This document shows, in pieces, positions 38,501-50,600 of a stretch of DNA of 64,000 nt. The stretch's first letter is position 1. Every line of letters begins with the position of its first letter. A program made the translations under genes and the position numbers. The notes beneath the pieces were generated by a model, which worked only from the letters and a program-made list of their open reading frames with translations, ran no database searches and was not told the origin of the DNA. Source of the stretch: Cardiocondyla obscurior (Eukaryota; Arthropoda; Insecta; Hymenoptera; Formicidae); the NCBI RefSeq assembly GCF_019399895.1, contig NC_091875.1, positions 5,270,001 through 5,334,000 on the forward strand. Reading direction: 5' to 3'.

Positions 38501-41500
38501 TTCACTTCGCCGGTAGTCAGCTTCACGGGCGGAATCTCGTAACGATAGGGTCTTTCGGGCGTTGGCGACTGCATTTCTCTCTTCCTCCCCCTTTTTTGAT
38601 TTATTTGTTTTTACTTTTACTTTTTCTTTTTTTTTTTTAAGCCGTTCATTGATCGCAAGTCAACCGACCCGACCTTATCCGCCGTTCGCCGGGCATAAAA
38701 ATCGTGACGCGCGTACTCGTACGTTGGCGGCGACGCGTAGCCCGCTGTGTCGGGGAGGAAAAAAATTTGTCGTACAATATGTGGAAGCCGGCGCAAGAGC
38801 GCCGCACTAACGGGAACAATGGCGAACCGTTGGCGAATTTTCGTTGAAATAACAGTTGAAGGCACACGGGCTCTGTGAAAAATATCACCCCGCATTCCCG
38901 CCTCCGTCACCACCTCTGCCGTCGCTGCCGCGGCATGGCAGCAAAGCAAATAAAGTAGAAAAGGGGTTGCAAAAGCCACTGGTCGCTGTCACCTCGGATA
39001 CCAAGCGCCTCTCGCACTCGGTCCTCTCGAACACGTCGCAGCGACAAACGAAACCCTCCCTCCGATCCCCCGATGCACCGGACTTAAGCGCGAGATCAGA
39101 TTATCGCGAGTACGTTCGACAGCATCGACTATTTAACGCCGTCGCGTTAAGAATTTAAAAATTAAATTGGCGGAGCATAATCGGAAGACGGGCGCCGTTT
39201 TCTTCGACGGTAAAATTTTCAAGACAGTTTTATCGAGATTTATTGTTACATCAGACACGTTTTTAAGTTGAATTTAAACAAGTAAAATCCTTATTTTGCA
39301 TTGTATTTATTTTCAATGCAAACGTGCGTTCAATGCAAATTTGTAAAAAATAAAATAAGACTTCGCGCCGCGTTCTTTATATCAAATTTCTTTGCGCGCT
39401 TACTATTTTTCATAGCGAACGATACGAGGACGAATAAAAGGGCCTCGTCGCCCACGCAAGTCAGAATAAACGCACTCCGCGTTTACACGGTAAATTCGCG
39501 GACGAGCGTTTACCTCGAAAATAAAATAAGGGTATATCGTAAGGGTTTTCCTCTGCGCCATAGTCGCCAGAAGTTGCACGTGCAACGCACACGTGCACCT
39601 CTGCGTGACTGCAGTCCACGTGATTCACCGCGTGTGAAAGCTTCGCACGCGTATAATGTTGCTGCTAGTCCGCGCAATTTTCGCAAATGCCGCACATCGC
39701 GCGATTTCTGACGATGGCACACGGGATAACGCGAGAGAACGGCACAGAGGACGGCCGGGAACGTCGAGAATAACGTTAAAAGCTGACAGAAACGTGGCGC
39801 GCCGTGTGCGTTAATATCATATATTTTTATCTCGCACCTCGACGACGAGCCGAGGATATGGCCGGCACGAGCGAGCAACGCGGCTTGAATAAATATACGT
39901 CGGTCCATTTCGCCGGAATTTTTCTTTGCTCGGTCCAAGCATTGCGCCTGGCACCCCGATCGTTTCATGCCAACGGCAAAAATATGCTCGTGCTTAAGGT
40001 ACAAAATCGTTGTTATAAAATAACATTTCGGTACGTTCACAGTTTTGCAATTGTGATTAATATTGGATTTTTGCACTCTCGAATTTTTCTCAATCGCGAT
40101 GGAAATTTGACGTTTGTATTAATGCGAACACTTCTTCGTGGTTTTTTTTTTTTTTTCTAGGTCATTGATTTACTCATATGAAATCACAATGAAAAAGCGT
40201 AACGATCGGCGCGAGGGCGACGCCTCGCCTGTTTAATGGTTTTCTAAAAGCTCTCGTCGACACGAATGAGCTTTCTTTCGTCCGAGTGCTCAATAATGCG
40301 ACCACGCGAGTGTCCCGCCTGTACACGCGGGAATGCAATGGAAAGAGAATTCTCGAGTGGAAGCGATATTAAGATAACGATTATAGCGAGGCTTGAAATT
40401 TATTTCTATTATTTTCAACGACCTCGCTCCATCGCGATGGCTTTTTACAAATTTATTTCATTATGTATGATTTAATAAAACAGCAGGAGTTAAACTTGGT
40501 AAAATTTTATCCTGTGTACGCGATGCAATTTAAAAAATTGCGAAAGCATTTCACGAGAATTAAACTCCGCATTTGCAACAAAACTATTTTAATATAACAA
40601 TATGCATAACAATATAATTCTATTATTAGCAGGCTTTACGCACAGTGGGTGTTTCGCGTGTTTAATTTGTTTTATAAATACGAAACGTTAATGCTTTCGA
40701 AATTTAACGAAATTTTACATGTCGCGATTCAATTCAATAGCAGTATTAATTATCCGCGCTTACAAATGATACCGGAGATATGAGCAACAAGCGGCCGGCC
40801 TTTCACCGTTGCGCGCTAATTAATTCCGGATTTCCGGTGACCGTCTTTACCGCTTCGGACACGTCAACGTATTGCGTTTGCACACGCGCCATTATCAATT
40901 AATCGATAAAAATATAACGTATGTATACACCGTCGCTCCGAGGCCATCGCCGCAATTTAACCGAATTAATATCCACGCACGTGACTAGATCGTTAAATAT
41001 GCACACGTACGAGATTATGTACGTGAATTAATCCGCGAATCAGGTGTACGCATTACCGTCGCGTACGCAACGCGTTCACGTGTGAATCCGTTAGATGCGT
41101 TCTCCCGCACCCCCGAGCGATCCCCGCGCGAGCGTCCCGTTCGTATCTCGTTAAAGACCATTACAGTCTTATTTGCCCGAGCTTGGCGTCCCATACGTTC
41201 GCATATACGTTAGGCCGCCGTAGAAATACAACGTCTACCCGACTTCGACGCTTAATATTAATTAAAGCATTCGACTCTCTATAGACACCTCGCCCGCGCG
41301 TGACCGCGTTATATCATTATTAGCGGCCATCCAGCGGTAGTCCAGGCACCACGGCCCCTGCGTACTTCCGTTATATCCCTTCGGTTGCACAGGCTGTAAG
41401 TAAAGAATGGCCCCCGTAAGCGGTCGGACATTCGTATCGATTCTCGTTTCACGACCAAATTGCATACCGCGCCGGCTAATTGTTGAGACGTTAGCGGGTG

Positions 41501-43246
41501 AGTTCGCATTTTTATTCCACTGGTCTAAAACTACATTCGCGTTTTCTAAGGACTAACTTAGCCGCGTTACCGCCGTGAATTTTATCCTCTTTTTTTTTTT
41601 CCTCGCGTTTTCCGGAGCTCTCTTGCGTGCCTTTTATTTCAAAATTCTCAAAATGCATCCGCGCGGCGCACGTAATTGATTTTTAAAACAGAGAGGGTGG
41701 GGAGAGGGAGGTGGGTCTATTGTTTCTAACTCCCCGATACCGTAAATGTTTACGTTGAGGAAAATATGTTTCCCGCTGAGTTCGGTGGACGTCGAGTCTT
41801 CCGGGATTCTGCCCTCGAGTGGGTATGAGATTCGTAGACAGACGGAAATGCGAAAAAGCCAAGACTCCGCCTTGCGTATATACATCCGCGCGGCTGCTAG
41901 GATAATGGAAGAGCACAAATAATAACGCCGGCAATAAGGATGCCGGGCGACACTATTGTCAGAGGAACTTAGCGATAAAGAAAACGGGGGCGGCGCGCGG
42001 AGCGGTGCGCGCTTTAAATAAAGTTGTAATTGCTTAAACAAAGAGGGCGGGATTCCGGCTTGGGGGGCGGGGTGGCAAAAAGCGGCCTCGTTCTCCCCGG
42101 CAGGATTTGCGGCCGACTATTTCGTCGCGGGACATTCGTTACGACTAATTCGCTGCGGCCGCGTCCGCCCGTCGTTTCTTCCCCGGCGGATGTTTCTTCG
42201 CCGGGCGACGCCGGCCGGAAATTGCAAAACTTCATACGTACCGCGGAGAGAATGCACCCGTCCTATGTGTACACATATGTATGCACGCGTATATATGCAG
42301 CGCAACTCCGGCCGAGCTAGCTGGCCGCATCCCCCGAGGGTCGAAACTGCGCGGCCGAATTTCTTTCCGCGCCGACCACGCAAACGCGGATGAAACCACA
42401 CGCCGCCCGGTTCGTTTCTGCCGCCGCTGATACACGCGCGCGTAACGCGTACGTGCGTGTGCGACACTGCATATACGTATACGTGCGCAACTGCAAATTG
42501 CGGAGATTGAAATTACGCGGCCGATATTCTGTCTGCTTCGCGAATACGCGCGGCCAGCAAACTCGCACGGTCGCTTGTACGTCGTATTGATGCCAATATT
42601 CCCGACGATAATTCAGTAGCGTATCTAGATAGGGATATCATTCGATACTCAAGAGTTATCACGTCGGAAATTAGCTGCGCGATATAAAATCGCGTCGAGA
42701 AATAACACAAAAGCGAATGAAATAAGAGTAACGGGAAAACGAGTGGAAAGAACGGACCTCTTTAAAAAGTGGCGTATATGACGATGAAAAAGAAAAAAGA
42801 AAAAAAAAAAATAGATAACGCTTGAAATCGATTGAAATATTTGAGGACGCGATTAAGCGGGAAGAACTTTTTAATTGGATAACAAGAGGGATTAATAAAT
42901 ATACGGCATTAAATTGAAAATAAAGCACCGCGGGCGAACGCGTGTGATCCGATCGCCGATTTGATTTCCAAACTTGAAATGAAGATACAACTAAAACAGA
43001 TTTCTGGGGGGGAAAAAAGTTAAAAAGAGAAAAGATTTGCGAGAAGACGCGCATTTATTCCGTACCGTAAAGTTAAATCGCTTAAGGGTATTAAACGGTG
43101 CATCCGATAAGTTTCACGGTATTGCTGACAAAAAGTTCTTGAAGACATAATGAGAATAATGGAGGGAAAGAGTAGGAGATAGAACGGAGTTGAAGTGAAG
43201 TTTCGTAAGTTGAGGCGGGAGAGATACACGCGACGAGATATCCAGC

Positions 43247-43295
43247 AAAAAAAAAAAAAAATAAAAAAAAAAAATAAAATAAATAAAAAAAAAAA
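43247..43295. repeat. A-rich low-complexity block
   Basis: About 50 bases made of A with scattered T. It is flanked by purine-rich sequence from 42720 to 43250. Confidence 0.9.
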
Positions 43296-44572
43296 TTGGT
43301 AAGCGCGAATGAATTGCGAACAAACCAGATCCTGGTTTCAAACGGACCGTCTAGACTCTGTATAATTCTATCGAAATCCTAATCTCTTCTTATCTCGCGA
43401 CTGCCGCGACTCGCGACGCGTCACTTTTGCCTCGCCCTCGATACTCAAATACTCGGAGACAATACTCGCGTTATTTATACATGAGGAGGTGATCGAAGTG
43501 GAAATGAGGTCCTATCTCGAGGAAGTCGACTCGAGGCTGCGAGACACGCGCAACGTTTCCGACAGCTCTTCGCGCATCAGTTCTGATTTAGAGTAGCGAA
43601 GGCACGACACCGCGCTAACTGAAGCCACCATCCGCTATTGTCGGTTCGCGTCACGTACAAATGTGTCACAACTTCAGATCAGAGGTCGTGCGGCTCCCGG
43701 GATCTCCTGGGTATAGCCGCTGATCCTCTTTACGTATTTGGTCCTTCAACACGTTCCAGCCACTCTCTGTTGCCGCAATGGCGTAACAATAAATCTTCCG
43801 ACACTTCCCGTGCTAAACCGGAATTCGATAGTCATGCTTTTGCGGCTGGTGATTTTTGACTGCTAAGTTAAGCATAAAGAAGTGCATCTATTCCGGATCG
43901 TCGGATTAAGACTGGTCGTAAATTATTCGTGACGCGTATATCGATGGATCATTGAAAATTATCACGTACGTGGAATGCCGATTAGAAATCGTCGTAGATC
44001 GTCAGACCCTTCTGATAAATCCGGCAGATTGTTCCATTAGCTGGTCATTAAGTGGCAATAGACGAACTTTTGATGTTAATTGCGCGACCCACCCCCGTCA
44101 CGTGGTGATCAATCCTGCCGGTTTATCCTTTTAAAGGCATCTCCGTGAACTTCCTCCGTTTTTCACGCCAAGTCATCGCCGTTCGATGCGAAATAAAAAA
44201 AAAAGAGATTAATCCGGCGGTATAGCCCCACGTCCCTACTACTTTTCGCATTTTGTTATAAGCCTCCGTTATAACTTCATCTATATATAAGACAAAATTT
44301 CGTTTATTCCGCTCATACCTGTCATTTCTTCATTGTTCCCGAAGAGATAAAAAAGAAAAGAAAAAAAAAAAATGACGAGAAAATGACGAGAAAATAGAGG
44401 GAGAGACGGGCGATGCACCTCGTCTACCAAGCGGGGCATTATAAAACGCCAGCCGTCACTCGCGGAACCGGGTAAATCAGTGAAAACGAGGACGCGGACG
44501 CGCGCGAGAAAGAGAAAGAAGAGTAGCCAGGGTTGTTCGGATCAACAAACAGATTAATCTGCGTTAAATCCT

Positions 44573-44591
44573 GGATGCGCACTGCGCATCC
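44573..44591. promoter_or_regulatory. Perfect 19-base palindrome with paired TGCGCA half-sites
   Basis: GGATGCGCACTGCGCATCC is a perfect inverted repeat of 9 bases around a single central base. Each arm ends in TGCGCA. It resembles, but does not equal, the NRF1/Ewg palindrome TGCGCATGCGCA, because of the extra central base. It may be a dimeric factor site; function is inferred. Confidence 0.3.
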
Positions 44592-47415
44592 GAGCTAGAG
44601 ACGGATGATGCCGGCGAAAGGGTTGAATGAGAGGGCGAGAGCGAGAGGGTAAAAAAAAAAAGAGAACGAGGGCCGGTGATGGACGCACGAAAAAAGTGCC
44701 GAGAGGAAAAATTCACTCCCTTCTTTAGTCGTCTATCAAAATACAGAAACGCGTGGGATATTTCCGCCGGTCGGTCGCGGTGTTCGATCCCGCCGACCCC
44801 GTAGACAAAGTGACACCCCCTGGGCGACGTAGGAAGGCCACCGTAAAACACGTATACATATTTATGCAGGTCAGACAGGCGGCGTCGCGCCGAGAGAGAG
44901 CCCGGCTGAGAGGTGTATAGGTTGTTTTCGCGCTAACTTAATTTGCCCCTCATCGGGGATACAAACCCGTTTAAGCCGCCCAGACCCCGCGCGCCGCCCT
45001 GTGTCTGGTGGTGACTCCATTTCCAAAGGCTGCCGCACAGTCGAGAGTGAATTATCGCGCGCTGCATCGCCCAGGGTGACGGCCCTGTTGTATTTGCACC
45101 ACAGACCGAGTCTTTCCGCGTTTTTCTTTGGCGGGCGCACAATCGCGATGCGTAAATTGCAGAAAAACAAAAAGTTTAATACGCTTCTGTTTTTACAGAC
45201 CGAAGTGTTTTTCATCGGTTCTCGTGGATTACAATCGCGATGCATTCTCACTGGGTGAGATCAATTCCTTTATGTTCGAGTTTTTTTTTTTTTTTTAATG
45301 TTTAACGCTTAATGTATTTTATGAGAGAATTAAGAAATTAAAATTCCCCCCCGAAGTAGAGATTGTTAAAAGTTACATACATGAATATCTTGGTTTACTG
45401 ACGAAAAAATACCTACGCATTTTTGCGCGGTAACTTAAATCGACTTACGCAGTTTTCTCCATCCGGTTTGTGGAAAGATCGGAGTTACTGATATCTTGTT
45501 TGAAAGTTTTCATAAATCCCGGAATCCCCGCGGAATATTTTTCCAAGGACTACGACATTTTTCTAACGTAGAGGAATGTAAGAAGAAAAGCGACGCGGTC
45601 GCGTAACTTTATATCGATCGAGGACCCGCGGATTAAATAACTTTGAAATGCACACGTAAATCGAAAACGGAAAGGCCGTGACAATGTATCGTCATCAAAC
45701 CGTGCTTAAGAATCGAATCTCTCGAACCGTCTCACCGGCGGCCACGCCATCGGCGCGCAATCAGCTAAAAGCGATTCGATGGACTGCCGCGATTATGAGA
45801 CGCTCGATCGCGATCGAGAGAGTGGTATCGTGTATCGCGCGTAATTACTTAAAATCACTCGCTATTTAATTACACGAAATCCCTCTCCAAGCTGTGTAAT
45901 TAAATCCTGCGAAATCTCGTGCGGTCGGCGGCTTTTCCTACACAAGTGCAGCCCGCGCGCGGGGGCGGCGCGCTCGTTGCATTCGTCGAAATTAAATGAC
46001 GCGTGCTCGGGTGCGCGCGGGTGCGCAGAATTCGAGCTGCATTAAAATGGAATTTCTCGGGAGAGCCGCGGGAAAGAATGACGCTGCAGTTCCCCATCGT
46101 TCGAGCCTTCTATTCTGCAACGCCCGCAAACGCGGAAAGATCCACGCGCGCAGATGCGCGCACGTGCGATTCTAAAAATATCGAAACAGCCCGCGGGAGA
46201 TCGGAGCAGGATGCGCTCTCATCTGATATTCATGATCGAATCTCTGGAGCATACCGCGCTCCCGCTTAATTAATTTTGATCTGACACTTCTTCTTTGCGG
46301 TGCTATCTCTACGATCGATGGCGAGCTCGCAAACTACCAGGAAGGCGAAGAATTTCAGCGATAATTAAATATTTTCAACGCTTATTTGGAATTTTTTTGG
46401 GGGAAAAAAATATAAAAATTCTTTCGCTCGATTATGTAACGAAAATAGATAATTTTCAAAGTCAAACGCTCCGCTTCGCATTTCTTATTTATGTAATATT
46501 ATCGAGCGTTCCATTGGTAGCAATTAACGGCAGCGTTCGGAGGTTGTCTTTGTTTTTTTATTTCATTGAAATTTAAATAAGCTTTGCCTTCCACTCCGCA
46601 CATTTACTTCGCTCGATTGTTTTTCTCTTCCATTGATTACGGCCCGAATGGGAAAATGCTTTTCCTGACAGATTTATTATTGTCATTCAAATTCGCGGCG
46701 TTTACTCGTGCCAACGGAACCGCGACGTAAATCCTTGTCCCAAACAAGTAAATTCTTCGCACTTAACGTTCGCGCATATTCACTTCCGAAGCGGAAAACA
46801 TGAAAATGCAGTTTGATTAAATGAGCAGGTGAATGTACTTTTTTTCCATCGTTTTCTTTTTTTTTCCGCAAGGAGAGACATTTACAAATATCGTTCTACA
46901 TTCATAAAATTACGGTACGAATGAATCGTAATTTGCAAATTGGATTAACGACAAATGACGTGTTCTTTTTTTTTTTTTTTTACGAAATGGCACGTTTTAA
47001 CTTTTTTTCATAACAGGAACATTGTTCATGCTAGTTACAACGTAAAAACGCATTTACTGAAATGCATTAGTTATTTCTCCGCCGTTGCTTTCAGCGTGTT
47101 AATGCAGCCTGTGAAAAGATTTCAAGAATGAAAGACTGTAATATCCTCTTCGCGAGTATAAATGCAGCAAGCGTTAGTAGAATCGAAGAAATCCACGCAA
47201 AAATATCGATTACGCTGAGCAAGAATTAATCACGTTGATGAACGAATGATGAATGTGTTATACCGTGAATAAAAAAAAACGCAATTTACATAAAATTTCG
47301 CATGGCAGTAGATATTATGAAAACTCGCAAATCAGACATTGACTGACTGGATCTGTTATTACAAACGTATTATTTGCTCTGTGGAAGATTTAATTCACGT
47401 ATAAATCGGGTTGTA

Positions 47416-47643
47416 CATCGAAGAGCAGATATGGCATTTTCTGCGGCGACAGCGGGTAGCGTACGTAACTCTAGGCGGCAGAAGCAAGGGTTGAGAGAAT
47501 AGGGGGAAAAAAATCAGTCATCGGCAATCCGGCCGGCGCGGTATATAATACATGCGGCGCATGTGAAACTCGACGAACACGACACTAAAGTCGCGTTCGC
47601 TAGCTGCCGTCGCCTCAGCAAATGCCATATCTGCTTTTCAATG
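47416..47643. mobile_element. Short inverted-repeat transposon (MITE-like), copy 1
   Basis: The left end reads CATCGAAGAGCAGATATGG and the right end, reversed and complemented, reads CATTGAAAAGCAGATATGG. The inverted repeats stay alignable for about 55-60 bases with scattered mismatches. A TA dinucleotide flanks both ends (47414-47415 and 47644-47645), as expected for Tc1/mariner-type insertion. The element is 228 bases long with no coding capacity, so it would be non-autonomous. A homologous copy in the same orientation lies at 55088-55324, and the two also match in the right half of the interior (TGTGA, TCGAC, CTAA and CGCTAGC blocks). Superfamily assignment is inferred from the TA flank and the CAYTG-type tips. 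Confidence 0.8.
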
Positions 47644-50600
47644 TACTATCAATGTAGGTCAGTATGTGGAAGTCTTGCGCGGGTTAAAATTTTACTTCGC
47701 CGGACGAATTAATTCTGGGCGCAAATTAAATAGTAACAAATAATATATATATTGTAGTAATCAATCATGGAGAACGGGAAGATTTGTTGAATACGAAATG
47801 CAGTTGACGTGAATTTATTAGATCGTTAAACATGTAAATCTTTGGCAATAAAAACGAAAACGTGCGTTTTACTAACGTGACTCGAATATTGGCTCAAATG
47901 CGGCAATTACGCGTTTCGATTGTGAGAAGGATCTACGGAACGATATTAAGGAAAGGCCGTTTAATCCTGTTAATTTCTGTCGGCAACGTATAAACGGGCA
48001 GCAGCGCGGCGGCGCATCGGTTTCTATCTCGCCTTTGCGCTCGCATAACGATCAACTGTAGAAATAGCAGTGCCCAGGTCACGAGAGTGGTCCACCTAAT
48101 GCCGCCAGTACGAGCAATTTCACGCCAAACAGCCCTCGACTCGATTCGGTTTCGATTGTGTGCTCACGGATTACAAAGCAATTACAGCATGGTTCTCGCA
48201 CGATCGACGAATAAAGAGACGGCCTTTTCGGCGTCGCTAACGACACGCAATTTGTTGCTGATTAATGAACACGCAGAAATTACGAGTCGTCCTTATTAAA
48301 ATGTCTAACGGCCGATGTTCCCTTTTTTTTTTTTTTTTTTTTTCTTTCGATCGATAGGAAAAGAAGCAGATTAACGAGAAATTCAGTTATGCGTTTACGC
48401 GGGGAGACTATCGCCAATATGTATGAATAATGCAATTATTTCATCTATTAATCCACGAGCTTTTTGGGCCGAAATGTACGCACATACAAATGCATATAAT
48501 GTGACTAAATATTCGCATAATATATTCACGCAAATTGTGAAACCTGCAGCACAATTCCATGCCATTAATAGTCCGCTGAAATGCGAGGCGTGATTGTAAT
48601 ATTGTTAAAAACGTGTACGGTTAAACAAATTTTTAACGGTAACTTCTGAAAGTACTATTGCACGACGCATTTTTTTTTCTGCAGCACAAAAATACCGCAC
48701 TCGCTATTGTTAATTAATGTTAATCTCCTCAACTAGTGCCTTAACTACCGCGGTTTCCGTCATTTATTTATACCGCCGTTAAATATTTTGCAAAATTTGC
48801 CCCGAATTATCCTCTTAGGAAACATCCAAGAGTTTTCAACTTTCTTGGTAAGAGAGAGAGGAGAAAAAAAAAAGAAAGGTCGAAAACTGTGATGATTCAT
48901 TACGCAGCGGTGGATGAAATTATTCATCCGAGCGGAGAACTCTTGAAAGCACACTTACAGAATCAATATTTACAAAAAAAAAAAATTATAGGGAAGTTCT
49001 CGAATTAATTCACAGTTTCAATCTTGCTCATTCGTTGTAAAATCTTATCGAAATTTTATTACATATTTTTCTTAGATTTTCTTATTGAACGATTGTGAAC
49101 AATGAAACATTTTAATTCTCCTTTAATTTAAATGTGATATCTTTCAAGTCTCGTGCTGATTAATTTTTAACTCTGTAATATTGCTGCCGCGCTTATCAAT
49201 TTCCATCGTAATCTTAATATGAAATATTATCGGTTGTACTTTTAAATTTATCGTTCAAATGCAAAGTTGCGTACGCGAGGACGAAAAATAGAAGCGTTTA
49301 TGTACTCAAAAAGATTAACTCGCGTTGAGATTCACTTTTTAGTACTTCGGATGTTTCAGAAATACTACGGACGTAGCTTAATCTCGTTCCCACATTTTTT
49401 TTTCTCCCCCCCTTTTTTGTTCCTTTTCTCTCTCACGGCGCGCTTTTTCGGGATAAAAGCTGCATAAGAGAGATCCTACGAGTGAGTACGTTAAACGTCT
49501 TGACGGCGCGCAAAGTGCTCGGGATGTATATTCCTTTGCCATCGGGGGAATCGCGCATGCGACCTTTGCACTCTGAAAGGGCTCTCTTTCTCTTTTTCTT
49601 CCCTTCTCGTTCTTCCGCCCTCCCTTCTTTTTTGCCACTTTGCTCGCGTGAGAAAAAGGAAAGATGGCACGGCAACAAAAAGAAAGAAAGAGAGAGAGAG
49701 AAAGAAGGCGAGGACGTTGCATTGGAAAGAAGAGCTCGTGAAAGATGCGGAAAGATTAACGAGCTGTTGTGGATGCGTTTTACACGCGTCCCTTGTGCAT
49801 CCCCGGGAGTTCTTAATGCGATTCGCGGCGCCTCGCAAGAAGAGAGAAACGCGATTTGAATGCGGACCGTTCTAAGGGACGCTTGAATGGCCAAGCCTGC
49901 GAGAATAGTTCAGGCATCGACTATCTAAATCCATGATCGTGAATTTTTCGACGATTTCTCTTCGTGTAATTTAATGTGACATATAATTTTACGTCCTTTG
50001 TTTTATTAATTTTATTTTTAACATAAAAATTTTTCATATTTTGTTACCTACTTTCTTTTTTTTAGTATTTTAGTGAGTTATACATCGTTACAGTTGGCAC
50101 ATATTTCTTTTTTAACGAGAATCTATGCTTTCAGCACGTCAATCTGCATTCTTTAGTAACGTACCGCGATGAGATTTAATAAAGAATTATTACGGTGAAA
50201 GTGCATCCATGTGCATGACGTAAATTATTTTAGGATCGATATATCGCGCGGCTTTCCACCTTACGTTTCCCCTGTTTCTAATTACGATGGATATTACAAC
50301 TTGTCCCAGTTAATATCTTGCATACGGGAACTTTGTTGTTAGCTGCCACGGCGCAGTCATATGTGGCACCCCAGAGTGCCGCAATGCTGATTGCACAATT
50401 CACTGAATTATTATCCAAATTATTATTCAACGCGAATAACTTGCGAGAAGCACCGAGCGCTCTCAGACGTTTTATGTCTAGATCAATTTTTCTTTTCCGT
50501 AACTTACATCTTGTCACAGCTTTTATCACCTCTATTTCCTAATTCTTTTCCTGCAATTTTTTTTCCGAATTTATAGCCGCGAGACGAACGAGAAAAGGGC

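Larger units (their letters stand above)
32816..47413. other. Noncoding stretch with microsatellites and CpG-rich islands
   Basis: No exon could be supported. Notable contents are a (GA)n tract at 33961-33990, a 26-base poly(A) at 35516-35541, an A-rich block at 43247-43295, a TATA-like TATATAAG near 44283, an A-rich block near 44350, and T runs near 40142, 45280 and 46968. 38600-39100 and 41950-42600 are rich in CpG, with alternating purine-pyrimidine words such as ACGTGCGTGTGCG near 42451. A splice-acceptor-like site at 45197-45198 and a donor-like GTGAGA at 45255 bracket 56 bases, but no reading of them is convincing. Confidence 0.45.

Noticed and set aside
44770..44795. tRNA B-box-like GTTCGATCCC
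   Set aside because: No A box or acceptor stem at the right distance.
45199..45254. 56-base stretch between an acceptor-like TTTTTACAG and a GTGAGA donor
   Set aside because: Of its three readings, only one would fit the phase of the Ig exon and that one is not a signal peptide; probably chance.
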